Below are positions 36,061 through 44,426 of a DNA stretch of 64,000 nt, in pieces (positions within the stretch are counted from its first letter, which is position 1; each line of letters opens with the position of its first letter). The position numbers and the translations under genes are program-made. The DNA lies in NCBI GenBank assembly GCA_963920705.1, contig OY987237.1, positions 5,176,601 through 5,240,600 on the forward strand. Reading direction: 5' to 3'. The notes beneath the pieces are model-generated. The model was not told the DNA's origin, ran no database searches, and saw nothing but the letters and a program-made list of their open reading frames with translations. This DNA comes from Odiellus spinosus. Its lineage: Eukaryota > Arthropoda > Arachnida > Opiliones > Phalangiidae.

Positions 36061-37127
36061 TGTAGATCAACTTCTCTAACCCAATCGTTAAAACGAGAAT
36101 TATAGCCCAGGAACTTTACAAAAAGGTCAACCGTGTTGTCGGGATTTCTTCTTCTCTTTATTACTTTTTCGATCTTAAACGCGAATGTGGCTAGGTCTTT
36201 GTAAACCTTTAGAACCTGCTCGGAGTAAAAAGTTCCTAAAACTGGCTCAGACTTTAAATCCTCGAGCATATATACCGGCGGTTTCCGCGGTAGTCTTTTA
36301 ACCACCCTGAACAGCTCCTCCGAAAAGTTTGGTTGGTACCCCTTTTCGAAAAGCCGCTTACTCCTACTTATTCGAACAATATCCCCCAACTCCAGCGTGT
36401 AGGGAATTGGCATAGTCGGTCTTTGATCTCCGTATAGTATTTCCCAAACTCTTTTGGTGTTTTGTGACGTCACTTCTACCGGTTTGCATTTGATAGCGGA
36501 ATGGTATGAATTGTTGTAGCTAGAAACCAAATCTTGAAGGACGTCTGTGTATTTTAATGTACCCTTACCCGTAAAATATCGATACATTTTTGTTTGTATT
36601 GTACGATTCCATCTCTCGATCACGGCACACTTAATTTCCGAGTGATGGGTATAGAATTTTATTCCCCGTTGTTTCAACTCTTTTTGCACTGCTTGGGCTA
36701 TAAACTCGGATCCATGATCTGTATTCAAAGAGGCGGGGCTTCTCCCCCGATCGAATATTTGGACCAGCGCCTTGGCGATCGTCTCACCCCTCTTGTTATT
36801 GACGGCTTCGATGAACCCCATTTTACTAAAAACGTCAATACAGGATAAAAGATAGCGTTTCCCCTCGTTATGTTTGGAAATACGTTGCACGTCGATTAAA
36901 TCGGCCTGCCAGAGGGCGTCTACACCACTAGATATAGTTTTATTCCGTTGAAACCGTATTCTTGCGGGCTTATGTAAACCGTATGCATCTTGGTGGGCCA
37001 GATATTCTCTGACGTTTTTTATCGTAACATCAAGCCCCCTTTCTCGGGCCGAGCGATATAGCCCTAAAACACTGGCGTACCCTCCAGGATCTGCGACATT
37101 ATAATAAATACCGTCTAATTTATCCAT
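36057..37127 (-). CDS. Polinton integrase (retrovirus-type DDE with chromodomain)
   Basis: 356 aa. The N-terminal part (DPGGYASVLGLYRSA, YLAHQDAYGLHKPAR) is typical of Polinton integrases. The rve catalytic core has Asp76 in WQADLID, Asp137 in NTDHGSEF and Glu171 in VIERWNRT, with 33 residues between the last two. A beta-rich linker (LELGDIVRISRSKR) is followed by a C-terminal chromodomain (about 315-356: FKIEKVIKRRR, LFVKFLGYNSRFNDWV). It would cut and join the element ends and generate the 6-bp duplication seen here. The chromodomain may steer it to modified chromatin. It overlaps the penton start by 4 bp and the upstream small membrane gene by 8 bp. Confidence 0.95.
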   Translation of the reverse strand: MDKLDGIYYNVADPGGYASVLGLYRSARERGLDVTIKNVREYLAHQDAYGLHKPARIRFQRNKTISSGVDALWQADLIDVQRISKHNEGKRYLLSCIDVFSKMGFIEAVNNKRGETIAKALVQIFDRGRSPASLNTDHGSEFIAQAVQKELKQRGIKFYTHHSEIKCAVIERWNRTIQTKMYRYFTGKGTLKYTDVLQDLVSSYNNSYHSAIKCKPVEVTSQNTKRVWEILYGDQRPTMPIPYTLELGDIVRISRSKRLFEKGYQPNFSEELFRVVKRLPRKPPVYMLEDLKSEPVLGTFYSEQVLKVYKDLATFAFKIEKVIKRRRNPDNTVDLFVKFLGYNSRFNDWVREVDLQ

Positions 37128-37314
37128 TTAAAGTGAAATTGTTATTACCGGTCTCGCGAGGGTGTGAGAAGTACTCAAATAAAAAGTCGGATACTTGTAT
37201 TATAATTATTACTAATAATATTAATAGAGCTGTAAGAGCTTTTGGGGATTTTCTAAAAAAGTTGAGAAGTTGTGTTAACGTAGAAGCGGTCAAAACTTCC
37301 GCGCAACCTTCCAT
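37120..37314 (-). CDS. Small single-pass membrane protein candidate (64 aa)
   Basis: It starts MEGCAEVLTASTLTQ and has one hydrophobic helix, ALTALLILLVIIIIQVSDFL (about 25-44), followed by a short tail. It overlaps the integrase start by 8 bp. A longer upstream frame exists but would overlap the previous gene and lacks an ATG. No family recognised; small membrane proteins are common in related virus-like elements. Confidence 0.5.
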   Translation of the reverse strand: MEGCAEVLTASTLTQLLNFFRKSPKALTALLILLVIIIIQVSDFLFEYFSHPRETGNNNFTLNG

Positions 37315-37379
37315 GTTAGTGTCTACAATTGAAATAAATGATATCGGTGGAGGGTAAAATGTTTTATTTGCTAAAAATA

Positions 37380-37973
37380 TTATACATAAACCCAAGTCTT
37401 CGATCTTGATGGTGGAGTGTTTAAAATAATCGAATTAATAAACGATTTTCTCGCCGGGTTTTTTATGATCTTTTTTGGGACATTATATTTATTTAACATC
37501 TTGTAAAACATCTCGAAACCTTCAGGGTTCGTTACACCGCTGCTTTTCCTAACTCCATCGTAAATTAAATCAACTACATTCGTTCCAGTTACAGGATGCC
37601 CGGAAATTTCCAGTTCACCCAGTTTGGACCATGTTAAATCCTTTTGCCTCTCGATCCAGTTGTATAGCGTTATCCCGTCATTAACCAGGCTACTGGGTAA
37701 TCCAGTAGCAATCTCAGCAATCCAGGATGTCTTTTTCTCTGACGGCTTTTCCGTCGCTGTCTTCTCCACGGTTTTTCGATTGGAATTTAGATGTCTTTGG
37801 AGAGTTTGGTTATATAGCGCTAATTTGTCTGACCCTGAAATTGTGTTATTCTCTAGGATATTTTTCATATCCCTATCAAGACTAGGTGCTTCGAGCTCCT
37901 CCCTTTTTTCTTCCGAAGAGTTTTTTAACCGCTTAAGAACATCCTCCGAAACCAATAACATTTTTCTAGCCAT
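37380..37973 (-). CDS. Conserved Polinton protein of 197 aa, likely virion-associated
   Basis: Begins MARKMLLVSEDVLKRL. A first part has a helical, charged segment ending with MKNILENNTISGSDKLALYN (about 36-55) and LQRHLNSN. A Lys/Thr linker leads to a second domain with ITLYNWIERQ, GHPVTGTNVVDLIYDGVRK (about 126-144), and KYNVPKKIIKNPARK near the end. I recall this two-part layout (LLV start, M..IL, K..LYN, then the NVVDLI segment) from Polintons of many animals, where it has no firm function. Its location in the late block suggests a structural role. Confidence 0.72.
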   Translation of the reverse strand: MARKMLLVSEDVLKRLKNSSEEKREELEAPSLDRDMKNILENNTISGSDKLALYNQTLQRHLNSNRKTVEKTATEKPSEKKTSWIAEIATGLPSSLVNDGITLYNWIERQKDLTWSKLGELEISGHPVTGTNVVDLIYDGVRKSSGVTNPEGFEMFYKMLNKYNVPKKIIKNPARKSFINSIILNTPPSRSKTWVYV

Positions 37974-38004
37974 TACTGTGTTTTAATTATATTTATATAT
38001 TTCG

Positions 38005-38352
38005 CTAGATGGCCCTGCTTATAGCCGCACCTGTTACAGATCCTAATACCGAGAGCAGGGGTGCCAATAACAGAGGTAAAAAACCACCTTTTTGTACTAG
38101 AATTTTTTTCTTTTTAGAAACTGGAATATTTTCTGAAATACTTCGAATAAATTCGCGATGTTTAGCTAGCCGTTTCTTCTCTGCGACTGATAATTTGACA
38201 TTCCCGCTTAGTATATTTAAACAACATTCCGTCAAAGCTAGAATCTCATCCCTTTTGGCTAGCTGTATTATGGCTCGACGCTGTTTGGTGTTACATACGC
38301 ATAAAAACTTTAAAAACTCGATATTGTGCTTCAATTTTTCTGATTTATTCAT
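38005..38352 (-). CDS. Conserved Polinton protein with GGFLPLLL tail (115 aa)
   Basis: Begins MNKSEKLKHNIEFLKFLCVC. The middle is basic and helical (KRDEILALTECCLNILSGNV, about 33-52). It ends in a Lys-rich stretch and a hydrophobic C-terminus, QKGGFLPLLLAPLLSVLGSV. This helix-basic-KGGFLPLLL pattern recurs in animal Polintons. Function unproven; a core or membrane-associated minor virion protein is plausible. The ATG lies 3 bp after the ATPase stop. Confidence 0.75.
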   Translation of the reverse strand: MNKSEKLKHNIEFLKFLCVCNTKQRRAIIQLAKRDEILALTECCLNILSGNVKLSVAEKKRLAKHREFIRSISENIPVSKKKKILVQKGGFLPLLLAPLLSVLGSVTGAAISRAI

Positions 38353-38355
38353 GTC

Positions 38356-39050
38356 TCATTTAGGTAGAAACACAGCCGCTTCCTCTCCTGGTATGATACC
38401 GGTCCGCAGTCTATGTTCATCTGAGGTATTTGGTTTCAGATCGATGAATAAATACCCATATTTTTTAGCTACAGCCTGTTGGAAGGCGTCTATAACGTAT
38501 TTAGTATTTGTCGGCGATATTTGCTTGGCTAGGGTATAAATACTCGATTTGTCTCTAGGTGTTGCAAAGAGACATATATAGTGGGAGTTTAAATTCAGGG
38601 TTCTTATTTCTTTCCCCGGGTAGTATAAGTTTTGCATTAAAATTAAAACACTCGTATTTCGATGATGTGAGCCACGTATGAATAAATTTGTAATGCTTTT
38701 ATTATTGGCTACTTCACAAAGCAGATCGTCGATAATAACTAAATTTCTAGTCCCAGAGTTCAAATCATTATCATCGAGCAAACCCTCGTGAAATTCTACC
38801 GAAGGAACCTTTTCATGGATCCAATTAAATAACTTAGGTTGAAATTCTGTATAGCAATAAATTATTCTTTGTGGACAGGGATTTATAGTTACTTCCTTAT
38901 GCGCTATAAGATTCGCTACGAAATAGCTTTTCCCGCTCTGAGTACCTGAAATTAGATAAATTGTACGTTTCTATGCGGTTGGTTGTAAATTTATTTGTCC
39001 ATACTTCCTGCGATCAGACCGGTGAATGGGTGACTCAGACTTAGGTCCAT
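38356..39050 (-). CDS. FtsK/HerA-type packaging ATPase, one intron
   Basis: A genome-packaging motor subunit of 211 aa from two exons, 39050-39005 and 38945-38356. The 59-bp intron has a GTATGG donor and an AATTTCAG acceptor. Exon 1 encodes MDLSLSHPFTGLIAG. The intron lies just before the rest of the P-loop, whose joined core is AGSTQSGKS (about 14-22). Walker B is NLVIIDDLL with Asp88 and Asp89. The segment VLILMQNLYYPGKEIRTLN is the conserved polar region with its Gln sensor. Without splicing, the frame would lack a P-loop, which supports the intron. The position between two conserved late genes fits. Confidence 0.9.
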
Positions 39051-39141
39051 GATTGTAATGAGACCATCTCCGTAGGTACGATAGGTTTTATATTAAAATT
39101 AAAAATTAGAGACTCGGTTCGAAAATGAAGGATTGATTTTA
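39051..39141 (-). promoter_or_regulatory. Spacer with TATA box for the ATPase gene
   Basis: On the minus strand TATAAAA occurs at 39092-39086, about 36 bp before the ATPase ATG. The 3' signal of the upstream gene (AATAAA at about 39141-39136) overlaps its stop codon. Confidence 0.4.
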
Positions 39142-39910
39142 TTAGGGTGTAACATCTTCAGTTTTCAATAGTAATTTTTTGGAGATACAGGCAATATTAC
39201 AAAGTATATATTCGCAGAATTGTTCACCCAGAAATGTATTCGATACGAATTCATCCGTGATCTCGGAGTAGCTCATCTTACCCATGGCCGTTGCGTAGTT
39301 CATTTCCACCCGGGTATTCCAGTCGTACATCACGCAGTCGTGTTTTGTTTGGGATGGGTGGTCGGTTTCACACCCGTAGCACATTGCGGTGATTGTTTCC
39401 GATAACTGCCCGAGTACGCTTTTTTTAATTTTATCATAGACCCGTTTGACTTCTTCCAGGAAGGTTATAACCTCGTCGAATTTCTCCAAGAAAGATCGCC
39501 ATAGGAGTTTTGAAATGGCAAACCCAACTCTTGTGGGGTATAGTTCGCCGTAATTTGCCCCGCTACCAGGTCGCATCTCTCGTATGTTGAGAATTCTGAT
39601 GTCTCGAAATTCGGTTAACTCAACTCGCTTCGTTTCAGACCCCTCGAAGAACCAAGCAGGCGGGGCAATTTTCTGATCCTCTAGGAATGACGTGATATCC
39701 GCTCGAGCTCGGTATAGCTCCAGGAATTCTGCCTCGGTCAACGTTATTAGGGAACTTCCATTCAGACATCCTAGTTGAATTTCGCAGTTCGGCGTTACCC
39801 CAATTCCTTTGAGGGGTGAGATTGGAAATATTTTGGCGGTGAGCCTAAATAGAAAATACCGTTATTCCAAGTCCGGCTATCGTCTAATAAGCTACTTTAT
39901 ATACATACAT
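39142..39910 (-). CDS. Polinton Cys/His protein (about 234 aa) with an apparently split start codon
   Basis: The main exon, 39844-39142, is open but has no ATG near its start. A strong acceptor (TTTTCTATTTAG) ends at 39845. A strong donor (GTATGT at 39908) follows AT at 39910-39909. Joining them gives AT+G, an ATG in frame with LTAKIFPISPLKGIG, removing a 64-bp intron like others in the element. The protein has a beta-like N-terminal part, a helical segment (LTEAEFLELYRARADITSFL), IREMRPGSGANYGELYPTRV, and a Cys/His cluster MCYGCETDHPSQTKHDC that looks zinc-binding. I recall similar C-x2-C...SQ..H.C proteins from Polintons and other mobile elements. Function unknown. It is the right-most gene, next to the TIR. 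Confidence 0.7.
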
Positions 39911-39964
39911 TTTCAATCCTTTCGCAGTCGATGAGAGAATAAGTAAAAATTTAATTGTATATTT

Positions 39965-39972
39965 CTTTTATA
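39965..39972 (-). promoter_or_regulatory. TATA box for the right-most gene
   Basis: Minus-strand TATAAAAG, about 55 bp before the proposed split start codon at 39910. It matches the TATAAAAGG just inside the left TIR, so each arm has one right after the repeat ends. Confidence 0.55.
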
Positions 39973-40021
39973 CTACCGGTTGTTTACTTTTCAATTTAAA
40001 AAGCCCCTCCTACACGTAACT

Positions 40022-40761
40022 GCTTGTTTACATTACCTCTTGAAAACACTTATCACTCACTTTTCATTTATATATAAGCCTAAAATATAATACCGGTTAA
40101 GCCTACAAGAATTTCCGACGTGAAATATTTCGGTTTTCCCGTCAGTCTACCGATTCTAATTTAAAACGCGCGCGGTTAATTACCCACACGTCGCGGGATG
40201 ACACCCTTTCGCCCTCTCCTCTGTTTTAAGACTTTAAGAATAAATAATTCGTTTAATCATAGCAGCCTTCTTTCCCTATTAGCTCTATTTCAAAAGATAA
40301 ACACCGAACTCGAACGCTGATAAGCATTTGGAACTAGTGATATTCCAGATTTCTTATCTGCCGTTGTAAGCTTCCGAAACTACGGCGTCTTATCACACCC
40401 TCTATACGTAGAACCAAGGGTAGCTCTCCACGGGGTGAACGTTCTTCTCTACCCGACGTTAAATCGACGCTCTTACCCGTCGAAGCCAAATTAGCATTGC
40501 CACTCCATAGCACCCAAGACCAAAACTGCCACCCCGATATTCACGATTTCTTATCTGCCGCTGTGAGCTTCCGAAACAGCGGAGTCTTATCACACCCCTT
40601 TGCGGGGTGTCGCTGGCATAGGTCTGCGGCTATACCGCCTTTCAATTGCCGGGAGAATATCCGGGGAAATGTCCGTCGAAGGAAAATTAACATTACCACC
40701 CCATAGAACCCATGATCAAAACTGCCACCCCGTGATAGTCAACTCTCATTTTTTATTTACT
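40022..40761 (-). repeat. Polinton right terminal inverted repeat (740 bp)
   Basis: Reverse complement of 25940-26682. It ends ATTTACT at 40761 against CGTGTC (40762-40767). It contains the mirrored duplicated module (about 40339-40731) and the TATA-like box at 40067-40076. Confidence 0.95.
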
Positions 40762-40840
40762 CGTGTCGCGGGGATTGGTGAGACTTCTTTTGATTAGTCG
40801 GAGGTTCTCCTTTTATGTGTGAATTCGAAAATCAGGTATC
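40762..40840 (+). repeat. Dispersed repeat X, right part
   Basis: Resumes the repeat interrupted by the Polinton. CTTCTTTTGATTAGTCGGAG and GGTTCTC match 63809-63832. It begins with the second copy of the target duplication. Confidence 0.7.
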
Positions 40841-42628
40841 CTAGTTCTGAATGTTTTGCAGTCATGTCTTATTTTTTAAAGCAGAATCAATAAATAAATC
40901 ACTTTATATTCCTATTCACTTTCCCTTTAAGTGATTTCTTCCGAATTTCGTTGAGTGTCCGACCATAACGTCTGCCCTACGTCATTGTAATTGAAATACC
41001 CCAAACGTACATCTTACGTCTCATACTTATATCATACTCTACGATATCATAGACTTATGGCGTAGCTTGAACGTGGCATTTGGATAAGATATAACTCGCG
41101 ACCTTTAGAAACAAACCTGTACCAGGAAAAATTATTAGCCACGGCGCGAAACATGCCTTAATTATCAAATAGCCGCGAATACAATTATTAAAGGTGGCAC
41201 CGGCATCTAACTCATTCTAAATCTAAACAATGTTGCCGATTCTTATCACGAAATGGAAGCGGGTTCGTCTCCGCTAGTATATAGGGTACGCTAAGCCGCG
41301 GAGTCCTTAACGAGATAGGTCGCCCAGGTATACGGTGGTGTATACGTGAATTGTTCGAACGTGTTTACTTTGCTAGTCATTTTAATCAGCGTACATTGTC
41401 TACTATACTCTTGTACAACTTTGGAAAGGGTTTAAGTTCACGCTGGAAAACCGGTATTAGTATAGGATAATTTAAGCTCATTGTAAGGTTGCATCCGAAT
41501 CGGTAGCTTAAGTGGGAGGTTCGCGAATGTATAGTTAGAGAATTAAGACGTCATAGGATAAAGGCTTGACCAGCTAAGCGGCCAGTTGGGCGCGCGCGGA
41601 TAAAGCGTGACAAACGGACGTTTATTCTCGCATGGAGGGGGAGACGGATAGCACCACTCTCGCTCCTAGGCCTCAAATAAAGGGCGACTAAAGGCGAATA
41701 ACGAATTTAATTCCATAGCTATTGACCAACCTCCAAACCAACTATAGGTCTGGATCTATAGTCTCGTTTAAGTTCAATGCAGTTGGCAAAATACTACTTA
41801 TCTCTCTACGCACGACACTTGACGATTCTTACGCGGGTTAGTTAACACTTAAAATTAGTAGGAAAAGCTACCTTCTCAGGTCAGTTCATAATTTTAGGTT
41901 GGACCAAGTACAATTTCGGTAGGGCCAAGCACCATTTAGGCATAGGGCCAGTCAAAAATTAACTAAGACTAACGAAACTTTTGGTGGAACAAAACACAAT
42001 TTAGGGATGTTGGGCCAGGGACAATTTAGGGAGTTGCTGTTTATCTAAAAGTGTAGTTAATATCCAGTACAAGTACTTGGGAAGGTTATCTTTGGTGTAA
42101 TCGAGATTAAGGGACACTTTGAATATATTGATTTTCTTTTTGAGCGTCCCTTGAACACTCTGCGCGCGTTACTGGATAAATTACGGGCTCTTTAAAGGTG
42201 GGAATATTTGTATGACCGGACCTGACTGGGCCGCGCGGACTGAATATGTGTGTTTGTATGACCACCCCCCTTACATTCTAACTGCTGACTGTCACGTTTC
42301 GCTAATAAATATTTTTGCTGATTTAACGTTGACTTAAACAACTGTAATCCAGTCAGTCGCGTTTAAGTGGCAACGCGTGGCAACAGATTCGAAGCTTATA
42401 TTATACGCTAGATAAAGGCGTGAAATCGTACTGACATACATTTGGAAATTACGACTTATTAAGGGCAATTTTAATGCTAATTTTGGGATAGCCAATAGCT
42501 ATAAATAACCCTTTTAATTACTTTCTAGAAGCTTTATATATATTTCCACTGTTTTGTTACATTTTTTTTTTTGTTGAGAATCGCTTCATTGGGTGGCGTT
42601 TTGGTCCTGTTGTAAGGTTTTTACTCAA
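40841..42628. other. Non-coding interval
   Basis: No gene recognised. There is a degenerate repetition of GGGCCA...ACAATTTAGG-like phrases at 41893-42036 and a CpG-containing stretch at 41570-41700. Confidence 0.45.
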
Positions 42629-43126
42629 AGAGAGAATGAAGGCCTAATTCACCACTAAAAACTTAAATACAAATATTAAAATATCAATCTATATTTAATT
42701 TATTCGTAAGGTAGGCTTAACAAGGATCAACATTGGTTAGTTTAATAGTGATATTCTATCCTTTCCTTGTCGTTAAAATAGGCCTTATTCACCACTAAAA
42801 AATTAAAAACAAATATTAAAATATCAGTCTATTTAATTTATTCGTAAGGTAGGCTTAACAAGGATCAACATTGGTTAGTTTAAAATCTTATTGTTTATAA
42901 TTCTTCGCAACAATCGCGCGAAAAAGTTTCAAACTATCGGCACTTTTGTTCCTTGGTTGCAGGCTATTTACCGCCGTAATATCATTAATCTTTGTTAAGC
43001 CTACTTTCCAAGAAATTTTAAAATTGACTTCTAACTTAATAATTATTTGTAATTTTTTACTAGCGATGAAGGCCTTTTTAACGGTAATATATTGTTAGAA
43101 AATCACTTTTTGTTGGGTTGTATTCA
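42629..43126. mobile_element. Family D-like foldback element, copy 4, with duplicated left arm
   Basis: Starts AGAGAGAATGAAGGCCTAATTC; ends at GGTTGTATTCA before TTAA (43127-43130). The left arm is present twice in tandem (about 42650-42765 and 42780-42885, spacing about 130 bp; TTCACCACTAAAAA and GTAGGCTTAACAAGGATC recur). The right arm has the mirrored TTGTTAAGCCTAC. Confidence 0.65.
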
Positions 43127-43130
43127 TTAA

Positions 43131-44132
43131 AGAACAATTTGCAATCAAATCGGCGTAAAAGGTTTTTTCGTTAGTTTAGAGTCAATATTAAAAATTGCGA
43201 TTTGATTCCACGCAAAATATCATTGTTGTACACGCTTTCTTTTGGACACTCCCGTTATATTACTCCATTGAAAACGTTTTATTCCAATCTGAAAAAAAGG
43301 CGCGAAAATAACCTTTGTGAAAACCGAAAATTACATAGAAGGTACCATAATTTTGTTATGTTTAAATAGTGAGCCACGCACGGTCAATTATTTAATCATA
43401 TCGGGCGTGGTCATCGCGGGACGCTAAAATACTCTTCCTCTCCACCTTCCTTCCTATTGTTACGTGTTCCATCGCTTCCACGCGTGTTTCTTAAAGGCCT
43501 GTGCCTTTTTTTTTTTTTTTTCAGGCGTCTGCTTTCGCTACTTGACATTGTGTAGCCCAAAATCCCCGCCTGGAGAGCCCACGTTCGTCGCTTAATTTGC
43601 ATGTACCACCACGGCTTCTAATCCATCACTCGCCTGTCAGATACGCGCTCCGCTCCCCCGCCTGCAGGGTGAACCCCCGAAGTAACATCTTACTACCAGC
43701 TTAAGCTGTCCCCGCAACTAGCTATCCAAAGCGTATTCCTAAAGGCTGACGCGTTATTCAATTGATTAATGCGTTCCACCTTAAGTTGATAGTGAACGTT
43801 AGTTAGGGTTCGTTTTCATTTTAACTAGTGTTAAAGGAACCACGCGGTGTAATTTTCTGTCTGAAAAATACGGGACAACCAAGGGGGATCCAGGGAGACT
43901 CAGACGGCTATAAGTTTCTATTTTCTGTCTAATAGGTGAATCCATGGACTGACTGATAATAAGAACATAGTCGTTAAAGTTGTTAGAATTTCTGATCAGA
44001 AATTTTTAACTGAAGTCGCCAGGCTTTATTTAATGTTGATCGACTTTTAAGATTTCGTATTTAGTCGCTATCGACTTTGAAATTTCAATTTTCCAGATAA
44101 TCTATACTTACAATAACATTTTTTCGGACATG
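43131..44132. other. Non-coding interval
   Basis: No gene recognised. It contains a poly-T run near 43508-43521 and a small GC-rich patch at 43620-43690. Confidence 0.45.
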
Positions 44133-44139
44133 GCTCGAG

Positions 44140-44419
44140 CAAGGAGGATCAGAGAAGGAGAGGAAATGTGGGAACGGCGCGGCTCCTACTGCGTCGGCCT
44201 AAACTCCCACTCTGGGAGAACGGGGGTAGAGATGCTTCGTGGTAAATTGTTGTCACGTGGGTAAAACGAATCCTTTATGAGACGCGCTAGCTAGCGACCA
44301 CGTGACAACAGTTTACCTCGAGAATTTCCTATCCCCCTTTCCACCCGAGTGGGAGGTTGGCTCTTCTCTCTCTAACTCAACGCAGCCCCACATTTCCTCT
44401 CCTTCTCTGATCCTCCTTG
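44140..44419 (+). mobile_element. Family C MITE, copy 5 (7-bp TSD)
   Basis: A 280-bp element with CAAGGAGGATCAGAGAAG ends and the exact 7-bp duplication GCTCGAG (44133-44139 and 44420-44426). Its interior closely matches copy 1. Confidence 0.88.
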
Positions 44420-44426
44420 GCTCGAG

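Larger units (their letters stand above)
25940..40761. mobile_element. Complete Polinton/Maverick (adintovirus-like) element, 14.8 kb
   Basis: Inverted terminal repeats of 743 and 740 bp begin AGTAAATAAAAAATGAG and close the element. The 6-bp duplication CGTGTC flanks it (25934-25939 and 40762-40767); a 6-bp duplication is the hallmark of Polintons. The cargo has every core gene of the group: protein-primed polymerase B, retrovirus-type integrase, FtsK/HerA ATPase, adenain-type protease, major and minor capsid proteins. Reading frames are intact once short introns are removed. Replication-side genes run rightward, integration and virion genes run leftward, and they converge at about 32.95 kb. 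Near-identical repeats and intact genes point to a young insertion. Whether it makes virions cannot be read from sequence. Confidence 0.97.

Noticed and set aside
38009-38539. 176-codon plus-strand frame
   Set aside because: Shadow of the 115-aa protein and the ATPase on the minus strand.
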